Origin: Azospirillum lipoferum | Lineage (GTDB): Bacteria > Pseudomonadota > Alphaproteobacteria > Azospirillales > Azospirillaceae | Length of the DNA: 64,000 nucleotides | Assembly (NCBI RefSeq): GCF_024170005.1 | Contig: NZ_JALJXJ010000001.1 | Location: 248,001-312,000, forward strand | Reading direction: 5' to 3' | Shown here: piece by piece, positions 10,179-19,518 of the stretch | Position numbering within the stretch: position 1 is the first letter of the stretch | Layout of the letters: every line of letters starts with the position of its first letter | Program-made: the position numbers and the translations under genes | The notes under the pieces: model-generated | Database searches by the model: none | What the model saw: only the letters and a program-made list of their open reading frames with translations | Told to the model about the DNA's origin: nothing

Positions 10179-11258
10179 TCAGCCGGCCAGCCCGCGACGC
10201 ACCGCCTCCGTCCCGTGCAGCAACTCCGCCACCAGGTCGCCCGCCGGACGCCGTTGCGCCAGCCGCAGCCCCTGGCCGGCCCACAGCGACAGGAATTCCG
10301 CCCGTTCTGCCTTGCCGGCGGCGGTGCGCAGCGGCCGTGTCAGCGCGTTCTGCAAGGGGAAGGGCAGAACAGCGTCGGGAGCGTTCGGGTCCTCCACCAC
10401 CTCCATGAAGCGGTTGAGGATGCCGCGCGCCGGCCGGCCGGAAAAGGCGCGGGTGATGCGGGTCTGGTCCTCGCGCGCGGCCAGGATGGCGGCCTTGTGC
10501 GCCTCCGGGATGCCGGCCTCGCCGGTGGTCAGGAAGACGGTGCCCATCTGCACCGCCGTGGCGCCCAGCGCCAGCGCGGCGGCGATGCCGCGCCCGTCCA
10601 TGATGCCGCCCGACGCGATCACCGGCACGCCCACCGCATCGGCCACCTGCGGCACCAGCGCCATCGTGCCCACCAGATTGGCGGCCGGATCACCGATGAA
10701 ACTGCCGCGATGCCCACCGGCCTCGCTGCCCTGGGCGATCACCGCGTCGACGCCAACCTGCTCCAGCGCCACCGCTTCGGCCACCGTGGTCGCAGTGCCC
10801 AGCACCCGCATGCCGCGCGCCTTGGCTGCGGTTACGCTCTCGGCCGGCGGCAGCCCGAAGGTGACGCTGTAGAAGGCGGCGCCGCTGTCCAGCACCGCCG
10901 CGATCTGCCGGTCGAACCCGTCGCCGGCGTAAGTCGGTTCCTCCGCCTTCGGCAGCCCAAGCTCGGCATGGAAGCCTGCCACGCGGGCCATCGCCTCGGC
11001 CATCATCGGTGCTGGTCCGGGGGCCGGCGTCGGTGCGAACAGGTTGATGCCGAAGGGCAGGGCAGTGCGGCTGCGGATGTCGTGCGCCCGCTCGGCGATC
11101 TGCGCTTCGGTCAGATAGGCGGCGCCGACGAAGCCCAGCCCGCCGGCCTCGTTGACCGCCGCCACCAGGGCCGCGGTATCGCCGCCCCCCGCCATCGGCG
11201 CCTGGATCACCGGCGACCGCAGTCCCAGCCGTTCAAGGGAGTCCGTGTGAGAGGGCAT
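10179..11258 (-). CDS. Nitronate monooxygenase / 2-nitropropane dioxygenase-like flavoprotein
   Basis: The 359-residue TIM-barrel FMN protein starts with the family signature SPVIQAPMAGGGDTAALVAAVNEAGG, here preceded by MPSHTDSLERLGL. It contains VDAVIAQGSEAGGHRG, which holds the FMN-phosphate-binding glycines and the conserved active-site His, and VIASGGIMDGRGIAAALALGA. The enzymes oxidise alkyl nitronates such as propionate 3-nitronate, though many members have other or unknown substrates. It is convergent with the diguanylate cyclase (28 bases between stops) and has no obvious pathway partners. The family is clear; the substrate is inferred only. Confidence 0.87.
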   Translation of the reverse strand: MPSHTDSLERLGLRSPVIQAPMAGGGDTAALVAAVNEAGGLGFVGAAYLTEAQIAERAHDIRSRTALPFGINLFAPTPAPGPAPMMAEAMARVAGFHAELGLPKAEEPTYAGDGFDRQIAAVLDSGAAFYSVTFGLPPAESVTAAKARGMRVLGTATTVAEAVALEQVGVDAVIAQGSEAGGHRGSFIGDPAANLVGTMALVPQVADAVGVPVIASGGIMDGRGIAAALALGATAVQMGTVFLTTGEAGIPEAHKAAILAAREDQTRITRAFSGRPARGILNRFMEVVEDPNAPDAVLPFPLQNALTRPLRTAAGKAERAEFLSLWAGQGLRLAQRRPAGDLVAELLHGTEAVRRGLAG

Positions 11259-11369
11259 GTCCGCCTCCGTCGCTTCGACAACGGAGGCGATGCTACGCCC
11301 CGGCGGCCTTCACGACCAATGACTTGTTCTGAAGGGGGCGTTCACTTGGAGTGAAGGGAAGGGCGGGAC

Positions 11370-12992
11370 TCAGCTCCGCAGCCCCGGTGCCTCCTGCCCG
11401 GTGCGTTCCACATACTCGGTGTAGCCGCCGCCATACTGATGGATCCCCTCCGGTGTCAGTTCCAGCACCCGGTTGGACAATGCTGCCAGGAAATGGCGGT
11501 CGTGCGACACGAACAGCATGGTGCCCTCATAGGCGGCCAGCGCCTGGATCAGCATCTGCTTGGTGTCGAGGTCCAGGTGGTTGGTCGGCTCGTCCAGCAC
11601 CAGGAAGTTGGGCGGGTTGAACAGCATGATCGCCATCACCAGACGGGCCTTCTCGCCGCCCGACAGCACCCGGCACTTCTTCTCCACATCGTCGCCGGAA
11701 AAGCCGAAACAGCCGGCCAGCGCCCGCAGCGAGCCCTGGCTGGCCTGCGGGAAATGCGCCTCCAGCGATTCGAAGATGGTCTGGTCGCCGTCGAGCAGTT
11801 CCATCGCGTGCTGCGAGAAATAGCCCATCTTGACGCTGCCGCCGACGGTGACGGTGCCGCTGTCCGGCTCCGTGGCCCCGGCGATCAGCTTCAGCAGGGT
11901 CGATTTGCCGGCGCCGTTGACGCCCATCACGCACCAGCGCTCCTTGCGGCGGATGGTCAGGTCCAGCCCTTCATAGATGGACCGGCTGCCATAGCCCTTG
12001 TGGACGTTCTTCAGCACCGCCACGTCGTCGCCGGAGCGCGGGGCCGGCGGGAAGTCGAAGGTCACCACCTGACGGCGCTTGGGCGGCTCGAACCGCTCGA
12101 TCTTGTCCAGCTTCTTCACCCGGCTCTGCACCTGGGACGCGTGCGAGGCGCGGGCCTTGAAGCGCTCGATGAACTTCAGTTCCTTCGCCAGCATCGCCTG
12201 CTGGCGCTCGAACTGCGCCTCCTGCTGCTTCTCCTTCAGCGCCCGCTGCTTCTCGTAGAAGCCGTAGTCGCCGGAATAGCTGGTCAGGGTTCCGTCATCG
12301 ATCTCGATGATCTTGGTGACGATCCGGTTCATGAACTCGCGGTCGTGCGAGGTCATCAGCAGGGCGCCCTCATAGCCCTTCAGGAAACCTTCCAGCCAGA
12401 TCAGGCTTTCGATGTCCAGATGGTTGCTCGGCTCGTCGAGCAGCATGGCGTCGGGGCGCATCAGCAGGATGCGGGCCAGCGCCACGCGCATCTTCCAGCC
12501 GCCCGACAGGCCGCCGACGTCGCCGTCCATCATCTCCTGGCTGAAGCTGAGGCCGGCCAGCACCTCGCGCGCCTTGCCCTCCAGCTCATAGCCGCCCAGC
12601 TCGTCGAAGCGGGCCTGCACCTCGCCATAGCGCTCGATGATGGCGTCCATCTCGTCGGCTCGGGTAGGGTCGGCCATGGCGGCTTCCAGTTCCGCCAGTT
12701 CGGCGGCGACAACGCTGACCGGGCCGGCACCGTCCATCACCTCGGCCACGGCGGAACGGCCTGACATCTCGCCGACATCCTGGTTGAAATAGCCGATGCT
12801 GACCTGCTTCTCGATCGCCACCTGACCGCCGTCCGGCTGCTCCTCTCCGGTGATCATGCGGAACAAGGTGGTCTTGCCGGCACCATTCGGACCGACCAGC
12901 CCGATCTTCTCACCCCGGTTGAGCGCCGCGGAGGCCTCCAGGAACAGGATGCGGTGGCCGTTCTGCTTGCTGACGTTATCGAAGCGGATCAT
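11370..12992 (-). CDS. ABC-F family ATPase (YbiT-like)
   Basis: The 540-residue protein has two soluble ABC domains in one chain: Walker A GPNGAGKTT and GVNGAGKST, signatures LSGGWKMRVALAR and LSGGEKARL, Walker B MLLDEPSNHLD and LVLDEPTNHLD. They are joined by a charged linker (~residues 245-310, KEKQQEAQFERQQAMLAKEL) typical of the P-site tRNA interaction motif. There is no transmembrane domain. ABC-F proteins act on the ribosome; this one resembles the housekeeping YbiT/EttA class more than antibiotic-protection proteins. It is a single gene, 111 bases from the nitronate monooxygenase start. Confidence 0.9.
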   Translation of the reverse strand: MIRFDNVSKQNGHRILFLEASAALNRGEKIGLVGPNGAGKTTLFRMITGEEQPDGGQVAIEKQVSIGYFNQDVGEMSGRSAVAEVMDGAGPVSVVAAELAELEAAMADPTRADEMDAIIERYGEVQARFDELGGYELEGKAREVLAGLSFSQEMMDGDVGGLSGGWKMRVALARILLMRPDAMLLDEPSNHLDIESLIWLEGFLKGYEGALLMTSHDREFMNRIVTKIIEIDDGTLTSYSGDYGFYEKQRALKEKQQEAQFERQQAMLAKELKFIERFKARASHASQVQSRVKKLDKIERFEPPKRRQVVTFDFPPAPRSGDDVAVLKNVHKGYGSRSIYEGLDLTIRRKERWCVMGVNGAGKSTLLKLIAGATEPDSGTVTVGGSVKMGYFSQHAMELLDGDQTIFESLEAHFPQASQGSLRALAGCFGFSGDDVEKKCRVLSGGEKARLVMAIMLFNPPNFLVLDEPTNHLDLDTKQMLIQALAAYEGTMLFVSHDRHFLAALSNRVLELTPEGIHQYGGGYTEYVERTGQEAPGLRS

Positions 12993-13100
12993 GGGCGGCA
13001 GGGGTCCTTAGGGCGTGATGCGTGACGCGGCCCCTTATGCCACAGGATGTGCGTTGCGGCAGAGTCCTGATCGACTTGGACAGGCGGCAGCCGAAAACAC

Positions 13101-13130
13101 GTCGGGCGCGGTCTTTCCTCCGCGCCCGAC
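13101..13130 (-). terminator. Rho-independent terminator after cysNC
   Basis: An 11-bp perfect stem (GTCGGGCGCGG / CCGCGCCCGAC) with an 8-base loop lies 34 bases past the cysNC stop. On the minus strand it is followed by a short T-rich run (GTGTTTTC). It should end the cysH-cysD-cysNC transcript. Confidence 0.75.
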
Positions 13131-13163
13131 GCTACACTCTATAGAGCAGAATAAAGCCGACTC

Positions 13164-15032
13164 TCAGATCACGTAGGTCAGCTCTTTCTCCGACTTCAAG
13201 CTGTTCTTGCCCAAGGTCTCGTCGACATAGTCGAGCAGCTGGGCCAGCGCCTCGCTGCGGCTCAGCGTGTCGGTGTCGATCACCAGTTCGGGCTGGTCCG
13301 GCGCCTCGTAGGGGGCGGAGATGCCGGTGAACTCGGCGATCTCGCCGGCCCGCGCCTTCTTGTACAGGCCCTTCGGGTCGCGCTCCTCGCAGGTGGCGAG
13401 GTCGGCCGCCACATACACCTCGTGGAAGCGCTCGCCGCCGATCACCCGTGCCCGCGCCCGATCGGACTTCAGCGGCGAGATCAGCGAAGCGATCACCACC
13501 ATGCCGGCATCGGCGAACAGCTTCGCCGTCTCGGCCACCCGGCGGATGTTCTCCGCCCGGTCATCCGACGAGAAGCCCAACCCGGCGTTCAGGCCGTTGC
13601 GGACATTGTCGCCGTCCAGCACGAAGGTCTGCCAGCCGCGGTCGAACAGCGCGCGTTCCAGCGCCATCGCCAGCGTCGACTTGCCGGCACCCGACAGGCC
13701 GGTCAGCCAGACGATGCCGCCCTTGTGGCCGTTGGCCTGGGCGCGCTCCTCCAGCGAGACGGTGTGCGACACCTCGGTGATGTTGGCCGCCGCGGCGTCC
13801 TCGATCTCCACCACCAGGCAACCGCCGACCACGTCGTTGCCGTCGATCAGGGCGCCGCGGCCGGTACGCGGCAGGTCCGACGCCAGATCGAGCGCGATCG
13901 GCGAACGGGAGCGCAGGACGACCTCGGCCACCTCGTTGCGGCGGACCGCCTTGCCGGGGGTGCTGGACAGATCCTCCACGTCGATGACCGCCGTCACCTG
14001 CTCCACCGTCACCCGGTGCTCGGCGGTGGCGATCTTCAGCGTGTAGGTCTTGCCGACCACCAACGGGTCCGACACCAGCCAGAACAGCCGCACGCTCAGC
14101 CGGTGGGCCAGGGTCGGGGCGTCGGCCTGATGGTGGGCGATGTGGCCGCGCTCGGCGAAGATGCGCTTGTCCAGCGTGATGCCGATGCTCTGCCCGGCCT
14201 GGGCCGACAGCACCGTCTCCGGATGGTTCCACGCCTCGATGCTGACCACCTTGGCGCTGGCGCCGGTCGGCGAGAAGTGCAGGGTGTCGCCGACGCGCAG
14301 GCGCCCGCTCTCGATGCGGCCGGCCAGGATGCGACGGTCGTCCGGCTTGTAGACGTCCTGAAGGGGCAGGCGCAGCGGCTGGTCGGGCGAGGTCTGCTGC
14401 GGACGGAAGGCGTCCAGCTGTTCGATCACCGTCGGGCCGAGATACCAGTCCGACTGCTCGCTGCGGCTGACGATGTTGTCGCCGTTGCGGGCGGAAACCG
14501 GGATCACCGCCTTGGGCTGGAGGCCCAGCTCGGCCAGATAGTCCTTGATCTCCTGCGCCACCACCTCGTAGCGGCGGCTGGAGAACTCGACCTTGTCCAT
14601 CTTGTTGACGACGACCGCGACCTGACGCACGCCCAGCAGATGCAGCAGGAAGGCGTGACGGCGCGACTGTTCCAGCGCGCCCTCGTCGGCGTCGATCACC
14701 AGCAGGGCGGCGTCGGCCTGGGAGGCGCCGGTCACCATGTTCTTCAGGAACTCGGTGTGGCCCGGAGCGTCGATGATGACGTAGGGGCGCTGCTTGGTCT
14801 TGAAGTGGATCTGCGTGGTGTCGATGGTGATGCCCTGGTCGCGCTCGGCCTGGAGCGCGTCCATGACGAAGGCCCATTCGAACGGCATGCCGCGCTTGCG
14901 GCTCATCTCGCGGACCTGCTCCACCTTGCCGTCGGGCAGGCTGCCGGTGTCGTTCAGCAGGCGGCCGATCAGCGTGGACTTGCCATGGTCGACATGGCCG
15001 ACGATGACGATGCGAAGTTGAGAATGCGGCAT
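13164..15032 (-). CDS. cysNC: Bifunctional sulfate adenylyltransferase subunit 1 / adenylylsulfate kinase (CysN-CysC, NodQ-type)
   Basis: The 622-residue fusion has an elongation-factor-like GTPase at the N-terminus (GHVDHGKS at 12-19, DAPGH, NKMD) and beta-barrel domains II/III, then an APS kinase from ~435 (P-loop GLSGAGKST at ~445-453, [10 protein letters not shown]). With CysD, the GTPase part makes APS from sulfate and ATP; the kinase part converts APS to PAPS. This fusion is called NodQ in rhizobia and Azospirillum, but no nod genes are present here, so a role in cysteine synthesis and possibly sulfation is likelier. Start: ATG at 15032, one base after the cysD stop. Confidence 0.96.
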   Translation of the reverse strand: MPHSQLRIVIVGHVDHGKSTLIGRLLNDTGSLPDGKVEQVREMSRKRGMPFEWAFVMDALQAERDQGITIDTTQIHFKTKQRPYVIIDAPGHTEFLKNMVTGASQADAALLVIDADEGALEQSRRHAFLLHLLGVRQVAVVVNKMDKVEFSSRRYEVVAQEIKDYLAELGLQPKAVIPVSARNGDNIVSRSEQSDWYLGPTVIEQLDAFRPQQTSPDQPLRLPLQDVYKPDDRRILAGRIESGRLRVGDTLHFSPTGASAKVVSIEAWNHPETVLSAQAGQSIGITLDKRIFAERGHIAHHQADAPTLAHRLSVRLFWLVSDPLVVGKTYTLKIATAEHRVTVEQVTAVIDVEDLSSTPGKAVRRNEVAEVVLRSRSPIALDLASDLPRTGRGALIDGNDVVGGCLVVEIEDAAAANITEVSHTVSLEERAQANGHKGGIVWLTGLSGAGKSTLAMALERALFDRGWQTFVLDGDNVRNGLNAGLGFSSDDRAENIRRVAETAKLFADAGMVVIASLISPLKSDRARARVIGGERFHEVYVAADLATCEERDPKGLYKKARAGEIAEFTGISAPYEAPDQPELVIDTDTLSRSEALAQLLDYVDETLGKNSLKSEKELTYVI

Positions 15033-15033
15033 C

Positions 15034-15831
15034 TTACATGTACCCCACGCTGCGCAGGCGCTCGAAGCTGTCTTCGGATTCGTTGTCCATCGCGCGGCCG
15101 GCGCGTTCCGGCACGCGGGTCACCTGAAGCTCGGCGATGATCTCGTCGATGGTGGACGCGGTGCTGTCGACCGGGAAGGTGATGTTCTTCTCACCCAGCG
15201 AGCGGTAACGCTTGCCGTCCTTGGCGAAATACAGCGGAACGATGGGAATCCCCTCGCGCTGCGAATAGCGCCAGATGTCCAGTTCGGTCCAGGCCAGCAG
15301 CGGGTGGATGCGGACATGGACGCCTTCCGGGAAGCGCGTCTTGTAATGGTCCCAGAACTCCGCCGGCTGGTCCTTGACGTCCCAGTCGCCCTCCAGCGAG
15401 CGTGGCGAGAACACGCGCTCCTTGGCGCGGGTCGCCTGCTCGTCGCGGCGGATGCCGACCATCACGCCCTGATAGGCATGGTCGCGCAGCAGGTTCTTCA
15501 GACCTTCCGTCTTGCGCGCGGCGGCGCGGGTCAGCGGCGGCAGGGTCTGGTCCATCTCCTCTTCCGGCGGGCACTGCTCCACCTTCAGGTCGAGGTTCCA
15601 TTCCTTGGTGATGCGGTCGCGGAACTCGTAGACCTCCGGCAGTTCCATGCCGGTGTCGAGTTGCACGACGGGGAAGGGGATGCGGCCGAAGAACGCCTTG
15701 CGGCAGAGCCAGAGCAGCGCATTGCTGTCCTTGCCGATCGACCAGAGCATCGCCAGCTTGTCGATGCGGTTGTAGGCCTCACGCAGAATATAGATGCTCT
15801 GGTTTTCGAGCTGGTCGAGATCGGCGCTCAT
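15034..15831 (-). CDS. cysD: Sulfate adenylyltransferase subunit 2
   Basis: The 265-residue PP-loop ATPase makes APS with CysN. Visible motifs are [14 protein letters not shown], the PP-loop [30 protein letters not shown] and the C-terminal [14 protein letters not shown] ending ([12 protein letters not shown]). The ATG at 15831 is preferred because it overlaps the cysH stop (ATGA at 15828-15831); a longer in-frame extension reads through cysH. It belongs to the cysH-cysD-cysNC operon. It corresponds to NodP in nod-gene nomenclature. Confidence 0.95.
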   Translation of the reverse strand: MSADLDQLENQSIYILREAYNRIDKLAMLWSIGKDSNALLWLCRKAFFGRIPFPVVQLDTGMELPEVYEFRDRITKEWNLDLKVEQCPPEEEMDQTLPPLTRAAARKTEGLKNLLRDHAYQGVMVGIRRDEQATRAKERVFSPRSLEGDWDVKDQPAEFWDHYKTRFPEGVHVRIHPLLAWTELDIWRYSQREGIPIVPLYFAKDGKRYRSLGEKNITFPVDSTASTIDEIIAELQVTRVPERAGRAMDNESEDSFERLRSVGYM

Positions 15832-16535
15832 CGAACGATTCCAATCATGGTGGTATGTATGCCGCATTCGGTCTTGGCGCTGCCGGCCCAGCGGCCGGAA
15901 CGCGGGTCGGCACCGGGCGCCACTCGCTCGGTGCAAGTGTAACAGCCGATCGACAGGAATCCGTCGGCTTCCAGCGGGTGGCGCGGCAGGTCGCGCCGGG
16001 TGAATTCTTCCTCCAGCCGGGCCTTGTCCCAGTTCGCCAGCGGGTTGACCTTCACGCGGCCGCCTTCCGCCTCGAACAGGGGCAGGGCGGCGCGGGTCGC
16101 CGACTGGAAGCGCTTGCGCCCGGTGACCCAGGCCTCCAGTCCGGCGGTTGCCAGCGCGCGGTCCAGCGGCACCGTCTTGCGCAGATGGCAGCAGGCGTCG
16201 TAATCACGGTTGAACAGCAGGCCGTCCTTGTCGCCGGCGGCGAGGTCGTCGGCGGTGGGCCCGATCTCCCGCACGTCACGCAGGCCCAGCCGCTTCACCA
16301 GCTGGTCGCGGTAGCGCAGCGTCTCGCCGAACAGCTTGCCGGTATTCACAAACAGAACCGGGAAATCCGGTGTCGCTTCGGCGGCCAGTGCCAGCAGCAC
16401 CGCGGATTCGGCGCCGAAGGACGACAGCAGTGCGATCCGCCCGCCGAACACCTCATGCATGGCGGCCAGCAGCGGCGCGCCTTCCAGCGTGCCGTAACTG
16501 TCGGTCAGATGCTTCACCCGTGCTTCCGCGTCCAT
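15828..16535 (-). CDS. cysH: Assimilatory adenylylsulfate (APS) reductase, [4Fe-4S] type
   Basis: The 235-residue protein has the CysH fold (LLSSFGAESAVLL, LFVNTGKLFGETLRYRD). It carries both cysteine pairs that ligate a [4Fe-4S] cluster, Cys115-Cys116 (DACCHLRK) and Cys198-Cys201 (CYTC), plus the catalytic Cys224 in ECGIH. That marks it as an APS reductase rather than the cluster-free PAPS reductase of enterics. It releases sulfite for CysI. I prefer the start at 16535 (MDAEARVK) behind AAAGG; an alternative ATG at 16562 adds nine residues. First gene of the leftward sulfate operon. Confidence 0.93.
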   Translation of the reverse strand: MDAEARVKHLTDSYGTLEGAPLLAAMHEVFGGRIALLSSFGAESAVLLALAAEATPDFPVLFVNTGKLFGETLRYRDQLVKRLGLRDVREIGPTADDLAAGDKDGLLFNRDYDACCHLRKTVPLDRALATAGLEAWVTGRKRFQSATRAALPLFEAEGGRVKVNPLANWDKARLEEEFTRRDLPRHPLEADGFLSIGCYTCTERVAPGADPRSGRWAGSAKTECGIHTTMIGIVR

Positions 16536-16564
16536 CGTCAGCTGCCTTTCGCGGTGGCTCATTA

Positions 16565-16585
16565 AACCTATTCAATAGATAGGTT
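16565..16585. promoter_or_regulatory. 21-bp inverted repeat in the divergent cys control region
   Basis: AACCTAT and ATAGGTT form perfect 7-bp arms around a 7-base spacer, just upstream of cysH and within an AT-rich island that is rare in this DNA. The position between two divergent sulfur operons suggests a transcription-factor site. A further related stretch (TTGTTTAATAGGCTTG) follows ~65 bases on. I do not recognise the cognate regulator. Confidence 0.5.
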
Positions 16586-16695
16586 ATTGGCTTGTGTTTG
16601 CACATTAACACCGGCGGAAAACCCGTGCAACGTAAATACATTCTCTACTTGTTTAATAGGCTTGTGCTGCGCTGCAACGCTTTGTGTGAAATATG

Positions 16696-16725
16696 TTGAT
16701 TGTCGTGTGGCGGCTGGGCTAAATA
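16696..16725 (+). promoter_or_regulatory. Possible sigma70-type promoter for the siroheme/cysI operon
   Basis: TTGATT (16696-16701) and TAAATA (16720-16725) are separated by 18 bases and lie ~75 bases before the siroheme synthase start. The match is only approximate to the consensus, so this is a guess from position and composition. Confidence 0.35.
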
Positions 16726-16798
16726 CCGCCATGCACAGGATCCTGGTCATAGGCGCCGCAATCGGCCGCTTGGTTTCGCCCGTCTCGGCGAGGCTGGC

Positions 16799-17356
16799 AT
16801 GATTCCGCTGGCGCTCGACCCGGCGCGGGTGGTGATCGCGCTGGCCGGCAACGGCCCGCTTGCGGTGCGTCGCCTGACGCAACTGCGGGATGGCGGGGCG
16901 GATCCGCAGGTCTTTTCACCGGAACCGGATGGGGAATTGGCGGTACTCGCCGGCGACCGTCTGGTGCGGGCTTTGCCGGATGCCGCCGATCTGGACAAGG
17001 TCGGCGTGCTGTATGTGATGGGGCTGGGGCCGGAGACCGAGACGGCACTGGCCGAGCTGGCGCGGCAGCGCCGCGTGCTGGTGAATGTCGAGGACGTCAT
17101 CCCCTTGTGTGATTTCCACTCCCCCTCGGTGGTGCGGCGTGGCGATCTGGTGATGACGGTCTCCACCGCCGGCCGCAGCCCGACGCTCGCCAGCCTGCTG
17201 CGCCAGCGGTTGGAGGCCCTGTTCCCGGCGGAGTGGGCGGAGCGGCTGCGCACCATTGCCGAGCTTCGCAACCGCCGCAGGGCGGAGGGAGCGTCGATGT
17301 CAGAGGTCGCCCGCGAGACCCGCGAGTTGATCGACCGGGAAAGATGGTTGCCGTAA
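16799..17356 (+). CDS. Siroheme synthase, Met8/CysG N-terminal type (precorrin-2 dehydrogenase / ferrochelatase)
   Basis: The 185-residue protein matches the NAD-binding domain that oxidises precorrin-2 and inserts iron to give siroheme, the cofactor of CysI two genes on. The diagnostic stretch NVEDVIPLCDFHSPSVVRRG followed by VMTVSTAGRSPTLASLLRQR is intact. The N-terminal nucleotide loop reads ALAGNGPLAVRRL. The methyltransferase half of CysG is absent and must be encoded elsewhere. Start: ATG at 16799 with GAGG six bases upstream; the ATG at 16731 is in another frame. Confidence 0.85.
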   Translation: MIPLALDPARVVIALAGNGPLAVRRLTQLRDGGADPQVFSPEPDGELAVLAGDRLVRALPDAADLDKVGVLYVMGLGPETETALAELARQRRVLVNVEDVIPLCDFHSPSVVRRGDLVMTVSTAGRSPTLASLLRQRLEALFPAEWAERLRTIAELRNRRRAEGASMSEVARETRELIDRERWLP

Positions 17357-17448
17357 GAACCCTCATCCCGCCGAATTCACTGCCGGACCGCTGACGGTTC
17401 GGGTTAAGACACCAAACGCGTTCGAGAACGACCAGCCAGGAGAGCCAG

Positions 17449-17769
17449 ATGTCGGCCAAGGATCGATCGAAGGAAGGATCGATGAAAGCCATCACCGCCA
17501 ACCGCCTGCGCGACGGAGAAGTCGTGTTCCTGGGCGAGGGCGGCCGGTGGGTCGAATCCTTCGCCGAGGCCGCGCTGTTCCAGCGCGCCGAGGCCGATGC
17601 CGTGCTGGCCGACGCCAAGGCGAAGGCCGAGCGCGAGCAGTTCGGCGTCGACATCTACGCCTTCGAGGTGGTGGAACAGGACGGCGTGCCGGTCCCGGCG
17701 ACGATGCGCGAGCGCATCCGCACCGCCGGCCCGACCGTCCGCCTGGATCTGGGCAAGCAGGCCGCCTGA
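17449..17769 (+). CDS. DUF2849 domain protein of the sulfite reductase cluster
   Basis: This 106-residue protein (KAITANRLRDGEVVFLGEGG, WVESFAEAALF, YAFEVV) fits DUF2849, a family found almost always directly before nitrite/sulfite reductase genes in alphaproteobacteria. Its function is unknown; the consistent position suggests an accessory role in siroheme enzyme assembly or activity. The ATG at 17449 has AGGAGAG upstream. Spacing to cysI is 57 bases. Confidence 0.85.
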   Translation: MSAKDRSKEGSMKAITANRLRDGEVVFLGEGGRWVESFAEAALFQRAEADAVLADAKAKAEREQFGVDIYAFEVVEQDGVPVPATMRERIRTAGPTVRLDLGKQAA

Positions 17770-17826
17770 CCATCTGGCTGATTTACTGATCGCTGGCCGT
17801 TCCGGCGGCCCTGAGGGTTTACCGAC

Positions 17827-19518
17827 ATGAACCACATCGCGCCCGGCGCCCGTGCCGGCATCTATCACTACGACGAGATCGACCGGCAGTTCGTCGCCGA
17901 GCGCGTCGAGCAGTTCCGCAAACAGGTCGACCGCCGCCTGTCCGGCGAGCTGACGGAGGAGGAGTTCAAGCCGATCCGGCTGATGAACGGTCTCTATCTC
18001 CAGCTTCACGCCTACATGCTGCGCATCGCCGTGCCCTATGGCGTGATGTCCGCCACCCAGCTGCGCAAGCTGGCCGCCATCGGGCGCAAGTACGACCGCG
18101 GCTACGGCCATTTCACCACCCGCCAGAACCTGCAGTACAACTGGATCAAGCTGGAGGACACCCCGGCGATCCTGCATGAGCTGGCCGAGGTCGACATGCA
18201 CGCGCTGCAGACCAGCGGCAACTGCGTGCGCAACGTCACCACCGATCCCTTCGTCGGCGCTGCCCGGGATGAAGTCGTGGACGGCCGCGTCTATGCCGAG
18301 ATCCTGCGGCAGTGGACGACGATGCACCCCGAGTTCACCTATCTGCCGCGCAAGTTCAAGATCGCCATCTCCGGCGCCGAGAGCGATCGTGCGGCGGTGC
18401 GCATCCACGATGTCGGCCTGCTGGCGCGCCGCAACGACAAGGGCGAGGCCGGCTTCTCCTTCTATGTCGGCGGCGGTCTCGGCCGTTCGCCCTTCGTCGG
18501 CAAGCTGGTGCGCGAGTGGGTGGCTCAGGAGGATTTTGTCGCCTATCTGGAAGCCATCCTGCGCGTCTACAACCAGTATGGCCGCCGCGACAACATCTAT
18601 AAGGCGCGCATCAAGATCCTGGTCCACGAGCTGGGGCTGGAGAAGTTCACCCAGGAGGTGGAGGAGGAGTTCGCACGGCTGCGCGGGCCGAAGTACCGCC
18701 TGGATCCGGAGATCGTCGAGTCGATCCGCCAGCATTTCGCCCCGCCGCCCTTCGAGGAGCTGCCCGACCATTCGGAGGTTCTGGAGCGCGCCAAGGCCAC
18801 CGATCCGGCCTTCGCCAACTGGCTGGCGGTGAATGTCGCCGAGCACAAGGCGCCAGGCTATGCCATCGCCACCATCTCGCTGAAGCCGGCCGGCGGCATC
18901 CCGGGCGACGCCACCTGCGACCAGATGGACCTCGTCGCCGATCTGGCCGAGCGTCACAGCTTCGGCGAGCTGCGTGTCACCCATGTCCAGAACCTCGTCC
19001 TCGCCCATGTGAAGAAGGACGAGCTGTACGACCTGTGGAAGCAGCTCGACGCGGCGGAGCTGGGCAGCGCCAATGCCGGGCTGATCGGCGACATCATCGC
19101 CTGCCCGGGTCTGGACTACTGCGCGCTGGCCAACGCCCGCTCGATCCCGCTGGCGCAGGCGATCTCCGCCCGCTTCGCCGACCCGGTCCGCCAGCGCACC
19201 ATCGGCGAACTCGGCATCAAGATCAGCGGCTGCATCAACGCCTGCGGCCATCACCATGTCGGCGCCATCGGCATCCTGGGCGTCGACAAGAAGGGCACCG
19301 AGTACTACCAGATCACGGTCGGCGGCGACCCGACGCTGACCACGGCGATCGGCGACATCCTCGGCCCGGCGGTGACCGAGACCGAGGCGGTGGACGCCAT
19401 CGAGGCGATCGTCGACGTCTATCTCGCCAACCGGGCCGACGGGAGCGAGCGCTTCATCGACACCCTCAAGCGCGTCGGCCATGCCCCGTTCAAGGAGAGA
19501 ATCTATGCCGCTGATTGA
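17827..19518 (+). CDS. cysI: Siroheme-dependent sulfite (nitrite/sulfite) reductase
   Basis: The 563-residue enzyme reduces sulfite to sulfide with six electrons. The coupled siroheme/[4Fe-4S] site is complete: Cys426 and Cys432 in CPGLDYC, Cys469 and Cys473 in SGCINACG. The upstream siroheme-arginine region (GHFTTRQNLQYNWIKLED) is also present. Sequence alone does not separate sulfite from nitrite use, but the neighbours (cysH, cysD, cysNC, siroheme synthase) point to sulfite. No cysJ flavoprotein is adjacent, so electrons probably come from ferredoxin or an unlinked reductase. Confidence 0.93.
   Translation: MNHIAPGARAGIYHYDEIDRQFVAERVEQFRKQVDRRLSGELTEEEFKPIRLMNGLYLQLHAYMLRIAVPYGVMSATQLRKLAAIGRKYDRGYGHFTTRQNLQYNWIKLEDTPAILHELAEVDMHALQTSGNCVRNVTTDPFVGAARDEVVDGRVYAEILRQWTTMHPEFTYLPRKFKIAISGAESDRAAVRIHDVGLLARRNDKGEAGFSFYVGGGLGRSPFVGKLVREWVAQEDFVAYLEAILRVYNQYGRRDNIYKARIKILVHELGLEKFTQEVEEEFARLRGPKYRLDPEIVESIRQHFAPPPFEELPDHSEVLERAKATDPAFANWLAVNVAEHKAPGYAIATISLKPAGGIPGDATCDQMDLVADLAERHSFGELRVTHVQNLVLAHVKKDELYDLWKQLDAAELGSANAGLIGDIIACPGLDYCALANARSIPLAQAISARFADPVRQRTIGELGIKISGCINACGHHHVGAIGILGVDKKGTEYYQITVGGDPTLTTAIGDILGPAVTETEAVDAIEAIVDVYLANRADGSERFIDTLKRVGHAPFKERIYAAD

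Noticed and set aside
13164..15831. Nodulation genes nodPQ
   Set aside because: The proteins match NodQ/NodP, but no nodABC or nod box is seen, and the genes are in an operon with cysH beside cysI. Sulfate assimilation explains them.
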